DNA from: Medicago truncatula
Taxonomy: Eukaryota > Streptophyta > Magnoliopsida > Fabales > Fabaceae
Assembly: GCF_003473485.1 (NCBI RefSeq)
Contig: NC_053048.1
Location: 29,756,755 to 29,820,754, forward strand
Length of the DNA: 64,000 nt
Direction: 5' to 3'
Below, in pieces: positions 9,610 to 21,392 of this stretch. The position numbers were made by a program, and so were the translations under genes. Position 1 is the stretch's first letter. Each line of letters starts with the position of its first letter. The notes beneath the pieces were generated by a model that worked only from the letters and a program-made list of their open reading frames with translations, was not told the origin of the DNA and made no database searches.

Positions 9610-12028
9610 ACGTTTGAATTACATCTCCCGATTCATATCTCATATGACTGCAACCTGCGGGCCGATCTTCAAGCTACTTAGAAAGAACCAGCCTGTTGTA
9701 TGGAATGATGAATGCCAAGAAGCTTTTGATAGCATCAAGAATTACCTGCTGGAACCACCTATCCTTGTCCCACCCGTGGAAGGAATGCCTTTGATTATGT
9801 ATTTGGCAGTGTTTGATGAATCCATGGGATGCGTGCTTGGTCAACAAGATGAAACTGGAAAGAAAGAGCATGCTATCTACTATCTAAGCAAGAAGTTCAC
9901 CGATTGTGAAACTCGGTATACAATGCTTGAGAAGACTTGTTGTGCTTTAGCTTGGGCTGCCAAACGCCTGCGTCATTATTTGGTGAATCATACAACTTGG
10001 TTGATATCCAGAATGGATCCGATAAAGTATATCTTTGAGAAAGCTGCTGTCACTGGAAAGATTGCACGCTGGCAGATGCTTTTGTCAGAATATGATATTG
10101 TGTTCAAAACTCAAAAGGCAATCAAAGGTAGCATTCTTGCCGATCACCTTGCTTACCAACCTCTTGATGATTACCAACCAATTGAATTCGATTTCCCCGA
10201 TGAAGAGATCATGTATTTGAAATCCAAAGACTGCGAAGAACCGTTGATTAATGAAGGTCCAGATCCCAATAGCAAGTGGGGTTTAGTCTTTGATGGTGCT
10301 GTCAATGCTTATGGTAAGGGAATTGGGGCAGTCATTGTATCCCCGCAAGGGCATCACATTCCCTTTACCGCCCGAATTCTGTTCGAATGTACCAATAACA
10401 TGGCTGAGTATGAAGCATGTATCTTCGGGATCGAGGAAGCAATTGACATGAGAATTAAACACCTCGACATCTATGGAGATTCCGCGCTCGCCATCAATCA
10501 GATAAAGGGTGAATGGGAGACCCACCATGCTAATTTGATTCCTTATCGTGATTATGCGAGACGTTTGCTGACATATTTTACAAAGGTTGAGCTGCACCAT
10601 ATTCCTCGTGATGAGAACCAAATGGCTGATGCTCTTGCTACTCTATCCTCCATGTTTCGAGTAAACCATTGGAATGATGTGCCAATAATTAAAGTGCAAC
10701 GCCTTGAAAGACCTTCGCATGTGTTTGCTATTGGGGATGTGACCGATCAGGCTGGTGAAAATGTGGTTGACTATAGACCCTGGTACTATGACATCAAGCA
10801 GTTCTTGCTAAGCCACGAATATCCGCCGGGTGCTTCCAAACAAGATACGAAGACCCTGAGAAGATTGGCCAGTAGATTCCTGTTAGATGGAGATATTCTG
10901 TACAAGAGAAACTATGACATGGTATTGTTAAGATGTGTTGATGAACACGAAGCAGAGCAGTTAATGCATGATGTACATGACGGTACCTTCGGGACCCATG
11001 CTGCAGGGCATACTATGTCAAGAAAGTTGCTACGGGCAGGTTACTACTGGATGGCCATGGAGCATGATTGCTACCAATACGCCAGAAAGTGCCACAAATG
11101 TCAAATCTATGCTGATAAGATCCATGTGCCTCCGCATGCTCTCAATGTTATGTCATCCCCATGGCCGTTCTCAATGTGGGGCATTGACATGATTGGAAGA
11201 ATTGAACCGAAGGCTTCAAATGGTCATCGTTTCATCTTAGTGGCAATTGACTACTTCACCAAGTGGGTTGAAGCAGCATCTTATACCAATGTGACCAAGC
11301 AAGTGGTAGCTAAGTTCATCAAGAACAACATCATCTGTCGATATGGTGTTCCCAGCAAGATTATTACTGACAATGGTACCAACCTGAACAACAATGTGGT
11401 GCAAGCTCTTTGTGAAGAATTCAAAATTGAGCACCATAACTCTTCTCCTTATAGACCTCAGATGAATGGTGCAGTTGAGGCCGCCAACAAGAATATCAAG
11501 AGAATTGTCCAGAAGATGGTAACTACTTACAAGGACTGGCATGAGATGTTACCCTATGCTCTGCATGGCTACCGTACTACAGTGCGCAGTTCAACCGGGG
11601 CAACCCCTTTCTCTCTTGTATATGGTATGGAAGCAGTTCTTCCTTTGGAAGTGGAGATCCCGTCTCTCCGTGTGATCATGGAAGCAAAGTTATCTGAGGC
11701 TGAATGGTGCCAAAGCCGGTATGATCAGTTGAATTTGATTGAGGAAAAACGTATGGATGCCATGGCTCGTGGACATTCATATCAAGCCAGAATGAAGACT
11801 GCTTTTGACAAGAAAGTCAATCCTCGAGAATTCAAGGTAGGGGAACTTGTTTTGAAAAGGAGGATAAGCCAGCAACCCGACCCAAGGGGCAAGTGGACGC
11901 CTAACTATGAAGGTCCTTATGTTGTCAAGAAGGCCTTCTCCGGTGGTGCTTTGATCCTTACACACATGGATGGTGTGGAACTTCCAAATCCAGTGAATGC
12001 CGATACAGTCAAGAAATACTTTGCCTAG
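9610..12028 (+). CDS. Ogre RNase H, second (archaeal-like) RNase H and integrase
   Basis: The frame continues the polyprotein after the break near 9609 and is then open to the TAG at 12026. First comes a Ty3-type RNase H (FDESMGCVLGQ, then YTMLEKTCCALAWA). A second RNase H follows with the DEDD set: FDGAVN, NMAEYEA, YGDSAL and NQMADALA (about 10285-10640). Double RNase H is a Tat-lineage trait. The integrase has an HHCC zinc finger (HDVHDGTFGTHAAGH, then CHKCQ). Its DDE core is WGIDMIG, ITDNGTN and NGAVEAANK, followed by a C-terminal GPY-type module (WTPNYEGPYVV). All catalytic residues I looked for are present. The protein would not be made as one chain with RT because of the upstream break. 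Confidence 0.88.
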
Positions 12029-12050
12029 AAATATGAAAAGAACAGCGTGG

Positions 12051-12237
12051 TAGGTCGAAAACCCGAAAGGGCGGCCTAGGCAAAAATGCGCTTCCCGGTG
12101 GATCGAAAACCCGAAAGGGCGGTCCAGGCAAAAATAAGGGACAAAAAAGAAACAAATATGAAAAGCTCGCTGAGATTGTACACAACTCAGGCAAGAATGA
12201 GCGTCTCGATGAGCCGAAAACCCGGAAGGGCGGTTCA
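12051..12237 (+). ncRNA. Structured hairpin repeats, copies 1-3
   Basis: Three 28-nt units lie at 12051-12078, 12099-12126 and 12210-12237. Each is built as a 7-bp outer stem, a one-sided AAAA bulge, a CCC/GGG inner stem and a four-base loop (GAAA, GAAA, GGAA: GNRA type). Each is followed by (G)GCAAAAAT. The outer stem sequence differs in each, yet all seven pairs form, counting G-U. A degenerate fourth unit at about 12171-12190 keeps an outer stem (TGAG/CTCA) and the tail but lacks the inner hairpin. Confidence 0.6.
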
Positions 12238-12789
12238 TGCAAAAATGAGATTGAAACAAAAGGCAAGTAACTATATCTAGTCAACCACCGTCTCCCTTGG
12301 GGCATCTGCAGCTGTTAATGCCTATCTTCATCTAAAGCTCCTACGCTTGCGAATTCAAAGTTTCCAGGAAATGTAATGATTGCTGTGTTCAATGTACCAC
12401 CAACCAATAAAATTACCATTTTCCAAGCTTTGTGAATCCGTGGAGTCATGCCTTTGGCTGACCACCACTCTTATACATCAATTTGAGCCTTTACTTTTGT
12501 TTGAAAACTCTATTTTTTCTTCTACTTTCAAAGCTATATACAAAACATTTTCTTTCTATTTTGATAATGACAATGCTTGAAACAAACATTTTGAAAATTG
12601 AAAACTTTTTGTCTATTTTGAAAAGCAAACCTGAGCAACAGGGTACATTCAAATGAAACATGCATGAGTGAGAGTATGTTGATGTCTATTTCAATATGTG
12701 TTACAAGCAGGTTCTCCTCCAGGATAGTCTGTGGTCAATGGCAAGAATGAAAAAACAGAATGAAAATGCATGAAAATGAAAAGGCTCGC

Positions 12790-12931
12790 TAAGTTGAAAA
12801 CCCGGAAGGGCGGCTTAGGCAAGAATGAGCACCCCGCTGGATTGAAAACCCGAAAGGGCAGTTCAGGCAAAAATGGGGCATTGAAAAGAATTTATTTCCC
12901 CGGTGGATCGAAAACCCGAAAGGGCGATCCA
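12790..12931 (+). ncRNA. Structured hairpin repeats, copies 4-6
   Basis: Units at 12790-12817, 12838-12865 and 12904-12931 have exactly the same 28-nt architecture as the upstream three. Loops are GGAA, GAAA and GAAA. Outer stems are TAAGTTG/CGGCTTA, TGGATTG/CAGTTCA and TGGATCG/CGATCCA, all fully paired when G-U is allowed. GGCAARAATG follows each one. Confidence 0.6.
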
Positions 12932-13517
12932 GGCAAAAATGGGATGCAAAAAATGAATGAATGAAATTGAGAATATAACATGCAAAAAGCATTGACCACA
13001 GATGCAATGTCTACAACATACCCAGCACTGAAATGCCCAGCACAACGGCGTTTTCCCCAGTGGAGCCTCTCAAGATTCTATCTCCAGCAAGTTGCATATC
13101 TACCTGCCCTCAGCTATGGTTCCGACACGTCTCCCAACGACGTCATCTCCAAAGAGGATTTCCAAGAATGTGTAATATAGCACGAGCCACTACGTGCCCA
13201 ATACTCTAATGTCTTGTCTTCCCCGTAAAGTCGTGCCTACAAACTGCCAACAGTCATGCATTACAAGCATTCATACATGCATAATCATGCGTAATACGTG
13301 CCCATGCATTTAATAAAACTGTTATATCATCCATGCATATCGCATTTCCAATATCAATATCAGTCTCAATTCAAAACTCATGACAGGTCCTTTGTCAAAA
13401 CCTTGTGAGCCAATAATATCGGTCAATTTCTACCTTTCAAATCAAATCGACGTCAAGTCAATCTCAATCTATATTTTGCCAACAAACCAATCCACAGTGA
13501 ATATGTTTCTGTTCGGT

Positions 13518-13990
13518 CAAGTGGCTAGTTCAAGTCCAAGAATAGCTTGTACCTATCAAATTGCTTATGTTATCGGTCGAGTGCCCAGCTCAATCCAAGA
13601 GCAGCTCGTACCTGTCAGTATGTTTCCGTTTGGTCAAGTGGCTAGCTCAATCCAAGAACAAGCTCGCACCTGTCTATTTGCCTTGCTTTCAGTCGGGTAA
13701 CCAGTTCGAATCCGTAAGAACAACTCGTACTTGCCAATTTTCTTTTTTTTCCAGTCGGGTCACCAGTTCGAATCCATAAGAACAACTCGCACTTTCCAAT
13801 ATCCCCAAGTGAGTTACCAGTTCGAATCCATAAGAACAACTCATGTTTGTCCAGTAACCTCTATCCCCTGTGAAGTTACCAGTTCGAATCCATAAGAACA
13901 GCTCGCAGTTGTCCGTTTGTTTCATTCCCAGTCAAGTACCCAGCTCAATCCAAGAGCAGCTTGTACCTGTCCAATTTGTTCCTAGTCTCC
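13518..13990 (+). repeat. Eight-unit diverged tandem array, about 60 bp per unit
   Basis: Units start near 13518, 13575, 13632, 13692, 13755, 13808, 13869 and 13930. The core alternates between two variants, AGCTCAATCCAAGAGCAGCT and AGTTCGAATCCATAAGAAC. In most units the core can fold with a 4-bp stem, GCTC/GAGC or GTTC/GAAC, so the two variants exchange a C-G pair for a T-A pair. Unit 3 does not pair fully. Confidence 0.75.
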
Positions 13991-14235
13991 TACCTACCCT
14001 GTTATCTGTTATCTTGTCTATGTCTACCAATCCCGCAATGGATACGACATATTTTGTTAATTCCAATTCCCATGAGGTCTTGCATTCATAATCCAAATGA
14101 TGCATGGCATGCATAGTATTTGAAAATGGTTAGGCGTATTTTTACGTCCAAACACAGCGCAAATGTTAATATTTAAGTATCTTCGTCCTGTCAAGCCAAA
14201 GACTCCGTCTCTTGACTCTCCAGACAAGGAAACTT

Positions 14236-14248
14236 AAATAGGGGCAGC
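14236..14248 (+). other. Polypurine tract
   Basis: AAATAGGGGCAGC lies immediately 5' of the 3' LTR. It is the expected plus-strand primer site for reverse transcription and sits in the position typical of this family. Confidence 0.7.
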
Positions 14249-17200
14249 TGTTATACCCTGTTTTTGGACCTAAAAATACTGGGCCCAATTTCATTTCAAA
14301 CTTTGTCAATTATCAAATTTCAACTGCACAGTTCAAATTGTCTCTGCTACGCAGTGTTTTCAATCACATTTTTACCTCTGTTTTTCTTGCATAAAACCTT
14401 TCAAAATGTCTTTACTTGTCTTGTAAGTCATTCAAAAGTGTCTCTGAATCATTACATTGCTTTTTCTACAGTTTATTTCAAAATTTGCAAAAAGTCATAC
14501 AGAAGGGTATTTTGGTCATTTCCTGCAGTGGGACCCATTTTCATCCTTGTGACTGTCTCTGAGTCTTTTCAAATTCATTTTTAACATTTCATCAGTAAAC
14601 CCTGTTTAAATTCATTTCAAACTTGCATCTGAGTCAGTGTCAGAGTCTGTTTGAGTCAGTTTAGGTCATTTTTAGCCCTAGGGGCATTTTGGTCATTTCA
14701 CACAAAATTTCGGCGTAGGGAGGTTACTTTGAAGTACCTCATTTAGGCCATTGGTTCGTTTTAGTCCGTTTTGTCAATTTTATTTTGGTTTCACTTTACG
14801 TTTGATCAAATTGCGTTTTTTATTCAAATTTTATTTTTATTACATTTTGGTCCCTCAATTAAGGTCCCAAAATCGCATTTCAGTCCAAAAGTTTCTAAAA
14901 ATTGCATTTCAGTCCAAAAGTTTCTAAAAATTGCATTTCAGTCCTTTTATTATCATTTTTTTGCAGGGGCGCCCCAAAGGGCATTTTGGTCCAATTTTTC
15001 GCACAAATTTTAGTCCAGTCCAGATGTCACTTTTTTATTGGTTCAGGTACACATGGCAGCATATAAAAGGGGAACAGTGTCAGATTTTTTAGGAGGATCC
15101 ATTCATCATATGCCACATCACAAACAGATTTCTCATTTTCTCTCTCTATTCTGTTAGATCAGAAAACAGAAAATCACCAAGAACACAGAAAAATCCCAAA
15201 CCCTAACACACAGATTCATCACAAATTCACCAGAATTCAACAAAGATTTCTCAGATTTCTCAGATTTCTCTGCAGTTCTCAGTGATTCGTCCTTGAATCG
15301 TCATCATCGAACCGTTCCTTTCGCAATTCCAGTGCGAATCCATCGCTGTTAGCAACGGACTCAAGCACGATCACGAAAAACGCGAATCGGAGAAGAAGAG
15401 GAAAAACGCGCAACAACGCAAGCAACAGAAGCCAGTGCGAAACAACGCAAGCAACGGAAGCCAACGCGCAACAACGCAAGCAACAGAAGCAAGCACGAAC
15501 GTGTCGTGAGCAAGGAGAAGAAGAAAGCAGTGGATTCGAACGCAACAAGCCAAGCCAAAACCAAGAATCACGTTCGTGAGCCAAAAGCAACAAAGAGGTA
15601 ATCCTCTTCACTCCTTTCTCTCTTTCCTTTTCCGTTTTTGTTCCAAAGTTTCATCGAAGTTCAAACTCAGATCTACTCCGATTCAAACTTTTTTTAAAAA
15701 ATCTAAGCTCGGATTCGAGTAACACATAAAAAAGGATGTTTAAAAACGTAAAAAAAATGTGAATCGGAGCAGTTTCAAACTCCGGCGCGGAGGCGCCACC
15801 GCCGTCCGCCGCGCCGGAAAAGCCATGCCAACCGGAGAAGATGACCGGAATCTTAGAGAGAAGTGAGAGCTTCTCTCACTAGAGGGGAGAAGAGAGAGAA
15901 GGAAAAGAAAAAATGAAAAAAACCGGACTGGACGCATTTATATAGAGCTTTGAACCGGTCCGGTTTATTTCCGGTTTTTTCCTTTCTTTCTCAGCCTCTA
16001 GATCAATCTAACGTCTCCTGTGCAATCTGAGTTTTGTGAATTGGGCCTTTGGTTTGGGCTTTGATCTTTTACGTTTTTGTTTGTTTTCCTGCTATTTGCA
16101 CCATATTTCTTTGCTGTTTGAACCCCTGCATGCTTAAAATTTTCTCCAAAAAATCTCCAAAAATTATCACATGTTTCTTGATATTTTCTTAGTGTTTTTA
16201 TGACATTTTTGAACATTAAGGATCTATGAAATTTTTGTATAATTAATTCATAGCATTTTAATTCTCTTTGAATTATTTGTTATGGATTCTTCTTCACACA
16301 TTTGTCCTTGATGTGAGAATATGTGATAAAAGCTACTTGATGTGTTAATATGAGAGATTTGTGCCTATAATTTCATGTTGATTTGCTGTTTTGATTTGGT
16401 TCATGAGTGCTTGATTTTATGAACAATATATGCATATTTTGAAAGATATAAAATGCCAAGTTTATTCTAGAAAATATGGCATGAAACCATGCTTGCATGT
16501 TTCCAATAATTCCATGCTATAACTTGAGATAAAGAAAACTCTTTCCAAACTTGTTAAAGCATGAGAATTAGAGGCCAAGAATGCATTAGGTTTCATACCT
16601 AAGTTTTTAGGGTTTAATGTCATTTTGTTAACTTTTTGTGCTATCTTGCATGCTTTTATTTCTTAGTACTTGTTATGTTTTTTTTACTAACAAGTTTATT
16701 TTGGTACTTCATACATATCATTTAGCATTCCATTTCCATTCTTTTACATAGTTTAATTTTCTTTGCATTCTTTTTTTACTTTCATTCGGAATTGTGATAT
16801 TTAGGTAGGTGTTATCTTTTATATTTCATGCAAAGACCGTAGAATGTATCTAGGACAATGTAAAAGGGACTATGGACTCTATTGATGTACACCGACACGA
16901 GCACCGACACTCACACACGGTGTATGACATTCGTTTAGATGTATGATTAGGGAACGCGAGTACTTAGAAAATTTTTTTTTTCATAAAGCAAACCAAGTTC
17001 CATAATTCTAGCTTTTTTTTAAAAATGAACTTTGGAGTCAACACTCCTTTGATGTTTCCTTTTACTTTCTTAAGAAAATTCTAAATGAACCTTAAGTGAC
17101 TTAGACTATTTTATTAAGTAAAATTGGGCAAACTTCACATTTTTACTTCTCAAGCCTTTAAGGCCTCCTTTCACTTCTTCAAAAAATCATTTTCAAACTT

Positions 17201-17533
17201 TAAAAATCAAATAGCAACACATTAAAATTTTCTTCAAATCAACTAAAAGATAAAAAGTCTTACAACTTCTCTCCCCTCATTCTTAACTAAATAAATCTCC
17301 CATTTTCAAAAGTAAGTAAAAAATAAGCGTAGAAATCAACTTAGGAAAACGGCTCCTATAGAGGACTATAGTTACTCCGGGTGCCTAACACCTTCCCGTA
17401 GTAAAACCGACCCCCGAACTTAGAATCTAAGGGTTTTTTCTCAATTTTTCCCTTCCCAAGAAAAAAGAGAGATATCAACGGTCGAAAGGTACAAGTCCAA
17501 TTAATGGCTTGGCACCCAAAAACCATGATAACA
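14249..17533 (+). repeat. 3' LTR of the Ogre-like element, complete
   Basis: This 3285-bp LTR starts with TGTTATACCCTG right after the polypurine tract and ends with CATGATAACA. The sequence then diverges from the 5' copy, where the primer binding site follows instead. It contains a TATA box at 15062, a tandem CAACGCAAGCAACAGAAG-like block at about 15410-15500, and a GC-rich segment at 15780-15850. Confidence 0.95.
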
Positions 17534-17901
17534 CTCACGCCACGTGACTTAAGTTGCGTTTATTTTTACACTTGCGTTAGTTAACTAACGCAGGGGTATT
17601 TTCGAAAGTTTTGTTGGGGAAGAGCAGAAATCTTTAAGTTTAGAAGAGTTGAACTCGGTATTCTAAAAATGTTTTCACATTTACCATGAAAGCTGGACCC
17701 ACGATTTTGTGGATGAATGATGAATCTACTTTTATTGCTCTCTCTTTAATTTGGTACTCCCTCCCTCCCATTTTAAATGACCTAATTTAAAAGGGTCATG
17801 TTAAACAATGCTTTGGGAACTCTCGTCAAGAAAGTTAAAAATTTTCCTTTAAAAAATGTTCTTTGAAAAATATGTAAATTGGGTTTAAGGTTTGGGGTAT
17901 A

Positions 17902-18099
17902 GGGAGTTAAAATCCTCTCTATTTATTAGTCACTCCATTTCTTTCATTTGGAGAGATAAAAACACAAAAAAGTTTGAAAATAATCAATAGTAACGGGACT
18001 CACGTAGTGGTAGGATCCATTACATACTTTTTTGTACATATCACTCACAACATGGCGTTATCCATTTACTTTTAGCAAATGGAGAGGATCTTAACTCCT
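17902..18099. mobile_element. Small TIR element (MITE), family uncertain
   Basis: GGGAGTTAAAATCCTCTCTA at the left matches, inverted, GAGAGGATCTTAACTCC at the right with few mismatches. The length is about 200 bp. A target duplication is not clear. Confidence 0.45.
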
Positions 18100-20619
18100 G
18101 TTTAGGCCTCCTCAATGCCTATTAGACACCTAAAAAATTTGAGATATAACTCGTTGAGGGCATATTTTTTTTAATTGTAACATCTTTGGTAGATATAACT
18201 CCCATCCGTATAAAAAAATAGATGATGTACCGTATCCCATGTGTATCCTGCACCGATATATGTCTGATACTTCCCGATATGTATCAGGAGAGTATCCGAA
18301 GATTAAATTTTATTTTTTTTAAAAACAATTATCTAATACTTTTCAGATACATCTGGGATACGAGGGATAGGCGGTGGAAAACCGATATGTGCAGGCTGCT
18401 TGATGTTTCTATTATATTTTGTATATATGTAATTGACTAAGTAATGATGTTTTCTATTTATGATATATCATATATGTAGTTGACTAATTGTCGCTTTCTT
18501 TATTATCAATATTACTTACATTCATATTTATATTGTTGCCACCGTCTGTTTTGTGTCTCTTTGTTTGTTTGAGACCGATCCTATTGTTGATTGCTCTATG
18601 AACGCAATTTCATTGTTGTGCCTATCATTTTTCTATGTCTGTTTTGTCTAGATTTTGCACCAATTTTTTTGCATTTGAGTTTTTGTCCATATTTTGTAGT
18701 TTGAGTTTTAATATGTAGTTTAAATTTAATTTTTTTATTGAAGTATCCCAGTCATATCGTTTCTTGAATTTTAAAATTTCCATGTATCGGTGTCGTATCG
18801 TATCCGTATCGTATCATGTATTTGAGCTTCATAGACCAAAAGAGATATTGATGGTGGCTAAAAAACCTTATAAATAATTGGATGAGGCTCATTGAGCTCA
18901 CACCTATAATAAAGTTTTGAAACCCCAATATTTTGGAAGCCCTATTTGCATAGCTTGCGCCCCCCACAAGGACGCCCCTGCACACTATAAGATTAATTTA
19001 TACCATTAAGGCCGAGAAACAAGTTTATATCTTATAGCTTATAAGCTTGTGTGATAAAAAGACATATTTGATAACATTCTAGAGACATTGTGTGAAAGAA
19101 GTTGAATTCTTCAAGAGGATGGAGAGGCACACTCTCGGGGGGTCGATGAAGGAATGATGAAACTTGTGGAGCTTACCTAAAAGGCTTAAGGTAGTTCGTA
19201 ATAAAATATTGAAGAAGACGAAAGATGTTTAGAGGTTGAAGTGGTAAATGTGAAAGCTTGTGAGACTACATAATGTAATTGGATGTAAGAAAAAGAAGCA
19301 AGGTGGTTCATGAATAAAGTGACATCATTGTCGATTTAAAGACAAATTAAAGAATTGTTTCATAAGCCTAAAAATTACGAATTATGAGGGTTGTGTCATG
19401 GCGCGTGGACAACACTGGTGTGCAAATAAGGGTATCACCAGCTATTTCCAATGCCTCATGTGTGAAACGCATAATTCCATGCGCGAGACACACAACCACG
19501 ACCTATTTTATAAATAGAAAAATTTAGCATTGCCGCATCGTTTTTTGAATTATAGGGTTACAAAAGGGGAAACTTGGAGGGTTAAAAGTTGAGGCTTTTT
19601 TGGGCAATTCCAGGGTTGGGAAACACTTTTTACACCTTTAGAATAAATCCTTGAGTCTCTTGGTCATGATAAGAGATTTGAGAAAATTGTAGAAACTAAG
19701 GTTTATAGTTAAAGGTTAATTTCTTATAACATTTGATAGACTTTTAGCAAGTGTACTAAAAATATATCGAAATAATAAAATTTATAAGTTCATATCCACA
19801 GGGACTGTTTCAATTTCTACTCGGCATAAGCGTTAAAATAAAGGATGTATTAAATTCAAGGGTGCCCTAGGTAGTTGAATTGATTTTTGTAACATAAACG
19901 AATTAAAAACAATAAAAGAATGGTTTTAGAAAATTAGAGAGAAGTATGGTTAAGACCTTTGAATCCTCCGAAGTTCTCCTATGGTAATTTGCACTACTAA
20001 TTCAAACAATGATTATCTAGGTTCACAACATATTAACACTGTAACTCTACCCAATCTCTTGGCCTAGAATTCTCCCCGCAAGTGGAAACCCCTTAATCTC
20101 TTAAGTGAATTCAAAATCGTTGGAGGTTTTAACAGAACGTTAACCCCTATGTTCAGAGTCAAAAGCCAAGGTTAGTGGTCATTCAATCTCTAAGATCAAT
20201 TTGCATATTCATAAAGCTAGGGTTTGTAGTCGATGATAAACATACAAAAAGCATTAAACATAAAGTAACATGAATAAAGACTAGACTTTCATTGATATTC
20301 AAAGGAGTTTAACAAATTAGAGTTCCCATAAGATTACATCGGATTCATCTAAGTCTCAACCACTTGGAAAATTAGCTACTCATGATTATTGAAATAAACA
20401 ACATGATAAAAGAAATTACAAACAAGAGATGTCACACTCCTTAAGTTTTCTGCAATCATAGATGTCCTTCTATCTCTTGTGTTGCATGTTGTAGCTTCCT
20501 TTCCCAATTGATCCTAATCTCCAAAACCGTAATCTCTATGTGCCAAGCCGTGATTTACCAAAACGTGATTGAATACTTTCCTGGTAGTGTAGCGCCTCCT
20601 TTTATAGAAAAGATAATTA

Positions 20620-20746
20620 CTCCCTCCGGTCCTATTTATAAGAGAATTTTGGGTCAACAAAAGTTGATATATCTAGTTAAAAATTCAGTCCAAATACATT
20701 CACTTTTGTTGACCTAAATTTCTCTTATAAATAGGACCGGAGGTAG
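20620..20746. mobile_element. Stowaway-like MITE with TA target duplication
   Basis: 127-bp element. The left end CTCCCTCCGGTCCTATTTAT and right end ATAAATAGGACCGGAGGTAG are inverted repeats that extend about 45 bp inwards. It is flanked by TA on both sides (20618-20619 and 20747-20748), as in Tc1/mariner-type Stowaway elements. Confidence 0.85.
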
Positions 20747-21301
20747 TAGTTTCTTTTCTTGGGTTACGGATCAGAATTCATAGACACTTCCTTGGCCCAA
20801 CAAATGTCAATGCCATTCTCTCATTTTCTTATTCACACCAACCCATTGTACAAAGCCAAGTGGCACAATAATTTCAATTCATAACCAAGTTTTCTTTCTT
20901 TGAACATTTGACTATTAAATATAATAATACTATGCTATTTCACTCGATAAATTAAAAACGACAACTTATTGAAAATGACTCTAAATTAAATACTAAATTA
21001 ATAAAAATAAACTTAAAACTTAATTAAAAAGACTCTAAAAATAGTGAATGACTGATTGTTATCAATATTCTTATCTCTTTGTTTGAAAGTTTTTGATAGT
21101 AGATTAGAGAGATCTCTCTTTGTCAGACTATGTTGATTCTTGCTGAACTATGTTAACAAATATCATTGTGTTCTTCTCCTTTATCTTATTCTATTTTGAT
21201 GGGTTAATAGGTCTTTACCCTCATGTAATATATGTCCTTTTTGGTTTTCCCTCCTGTAAAATTTTTATTTTGATTCACCCCTCTGTAAAATATTTTTGTT
21301 T

Positions 21302-21392
21302 TGATTTACCCCGTAATAGGCCAAACAAAAATCAATTTTATTTTTTTTTTAAGAAATTTTCGTTTTTGTTTGGCCTATTAGGAGGTAAATCA
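21302..21392. repeat. Inverted repeat, 31-bp arms
   Basis: Left arm 21302-21332 and right arm 21362-21392 pair with about three mismatches around an AT-rich loop (AATAGGCCAAACAAAAA in the left arm). Probably the fold-back end of a decayed element. Confidence 0.5.

Larger units (their letters stand above)
12029..14248 (+). other. Ogre 3' non-coding region with two repeat families
   Basis: The 2.2 kb from integrase to the polypurine tract hold no convincing gene. Two dispersed or tandem families fill much of it: 28-nt hairpins (12051-12931) and an eight-unit array of about 60-bp repeats (13518-13990). ATGCAT motifs cluster at about 13250-13350 and 14100-14117. Hypervariable, repeat-bearing 3' regions are known in Tat-lineage elements and can seed satellites. 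Confidence 0.8.
1..17533 (+). mobile_element. Ogre/Tat-type Ty3 LTR retrotransposon, left end outside window
   Basis: The interval is bounded by near-identical LTRs. Between them are a primer binding site, an extra ORF1 before gag, then gag, protease, an intron, reverse transcriptase, two RNase H domains, integrase, a repeat-rich 3' region and a polypurine tract. ORF1 ahead of gag, the pro-RT intron, the second RNase H and long LTRs are hallmarks of the Ogre group within the Tat lineage (established knowledge). The LTR ends carry TGTTAT/ATAACA. Aligning the LTRs puts the true left end about 624 bp before base 1, so the full element should be about 18.2 kb. The 3' flank after 17533 begins CTCAC, but the matching target duplication cannot be checked here. 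Two frame breaks make this copy defective as read. Confidence 0.95.

Noticed and set aside
12770..12964. Plus-strand frame with repeated KTRKG-GKN peptides
   Set aside because: The repeats are the 28-nt hairpin units read as codons. Conservation follows base pairing, not the reading frame.
13380..13700. Open frame of 106 aa in the Ogre 3' region
   Set aside because: It lies over the 60-bp tandem array, which explains the openness. There is no recognisable domain.
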